Positions 63,501 to 64,000 of a stretch of 64,000 nt of DNA are shown here, one piece after another (position 1 is the stretch's first letter; each line of letters opens with the position of its first letter). The translations under genes and the position numbers were made by a program. Origin of the DNA: Agapetus fuscipes. Taxonomy: Eukaryota > Arthropoda > Insecta > Trichoptera > Glossosomatidae. The notes under the pieces are model-generated. The model saw only the letters and a list, made by a program, of their open reading frames with translations, had not been told where the DNA came from and made no database searches. The DNA is taken from positions 29,408,785 through 29,472,784 of the forward strand of contig OX637333.1 of the NCBI GenBank assembly GCA_951799405.1, given 5' to 3'.

Positions 63501-63751
63501 GGATGATTTATTTAGTAAGTGCTGTGTTTGTGAGTGAGCTTGGTCGTCACTGTAGAAAGTGCCAATTCTTAAGCAAGACCCAGTTGCTGTAAGGCTGGAT
63601 GAACCTACGGTGACCGGTCTGTGATAAAGGCAGATTAAATTTTCAACTCAGCGAAAAACATATTTGAAAAATGCTCCACTGGGATTCGAATCTACGAGGT
63701 ACATTCCAATCACGAGTCCGAAGTGTTAACCACTAGACTACGGACCGGTCC
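63501..63751 (-). mobile_element. tRNA-derived SINE, family B
   Basis: Reverse B box GGGATTCGAATCT and CACTAGACTACGGACCGGTC at the right; body with CAAGACCCAGTTGCTGTAAG; 3' end GATGATTTATTTAGTAAGTG at the left. Confidence 0.88.
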
Positions 63752-64000
63752 TACTTGGATTGCTCCAATTTCTTATTGTTGATCTGTTTACTTGGGACTG
63801 AGGAGTCCTAAGAGAGGTCAACATACCAAGAGAAGAATTGTGATCCAGAATACCAGCTGTTTTTCCATCTTTTGGTTGGTTGGCATGGTACACGCTGGTC
63901 GTTTGATATTTCGGTTACAGCAATCCTTATTAAGTATATATATTATTATTAAGTATACATATTAGAAAGTGTTTACCGTCAGATGCAGTCAAGACCCTAG

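Overview
The window reads as eukaryotic, most likely insect and probably lepidopteran, chromosomal DNA. It has phase-consistent GT/AG introns, AT-rich spacers, frequent short TAGGTACCTA-type tracts and a very high density of small transposons. The lepidopteran placement is an inference from style and repeat content, not from a diagnostic gene. I see no operons, CRISPR arrays, phage or bacterial features.

Three cellular genes are supported, all in the middle third. (1) A large secreted Thr/Ser/Gln-rich, mucin-like protein is encoded by two coding exons (39089-43984 and 44843-45775, + strand, 1942 residues), with a splice acceptor directly before its ATG. (2) A single-exon gene for a TSEN15-type subunit of the tRNA-splicing endonuclease lies at 49011-49496 (- strand). 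(3) A five-exon gene for CHMP4/Snf7 (Drosophila shrub), the ESCRT-III filament subunit, lies at 50090-54780 (+ strand, 223 residues). The TSEN15 and CHMP4 genes are head to head about 0.6 kb apart.

Almost everything else is mobile DNA, much of it nested. I resolve these families. Family C is a LINE seen as 5'-truncated ORF end plus 3' UTR, with more than 20 copies. LINE G is a related LINE 3' end with a CAGTA-type tail. An RTE-like LINE has one 395-codon open RT fragment and a near-identical second copy. LINE H is another LINE 3' end with a GAA-type tail. There are one Jockey/CR1-like copy and many CR1/L2-like C-terminal remnants. tRNA-type SINEs fall into families A, B and D, with B+A dimers. 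A family-B subfamily carries a 5S rRNA-derived head. DNA elements include MITEs of several kinds (3-bp CTG, TAA, and CCTTAAAGG termini), foldback elements carrying a hammerhead-ribozyme-like core, and hAT-like elements, one with a perfect 8-bp target duplication over 3.8 kb.

Layout: 1-36.7 kb is intergenic repeat mosaic with two long unique AT-rich stretches (about 24.7-30.1 kb and 31-34.2 kb). 36.7-38.9 kb is a repeat cluster upstream of the mucin-like gene. 39-47 kb is that gene and its 3' flank. 49-54.8 kb holds TSEN15 and CHMP4, with introns full of SINE and LINE pieces. 55-64 kb is again repeat mosaic dominated by the hAT-like element. Target-site duplications let the order of several insertions be read directly: Jockey into C, RTE into C, C into SINE B, C into SINE D, dimeric SINE into C, MITEs into C and into SINE B.
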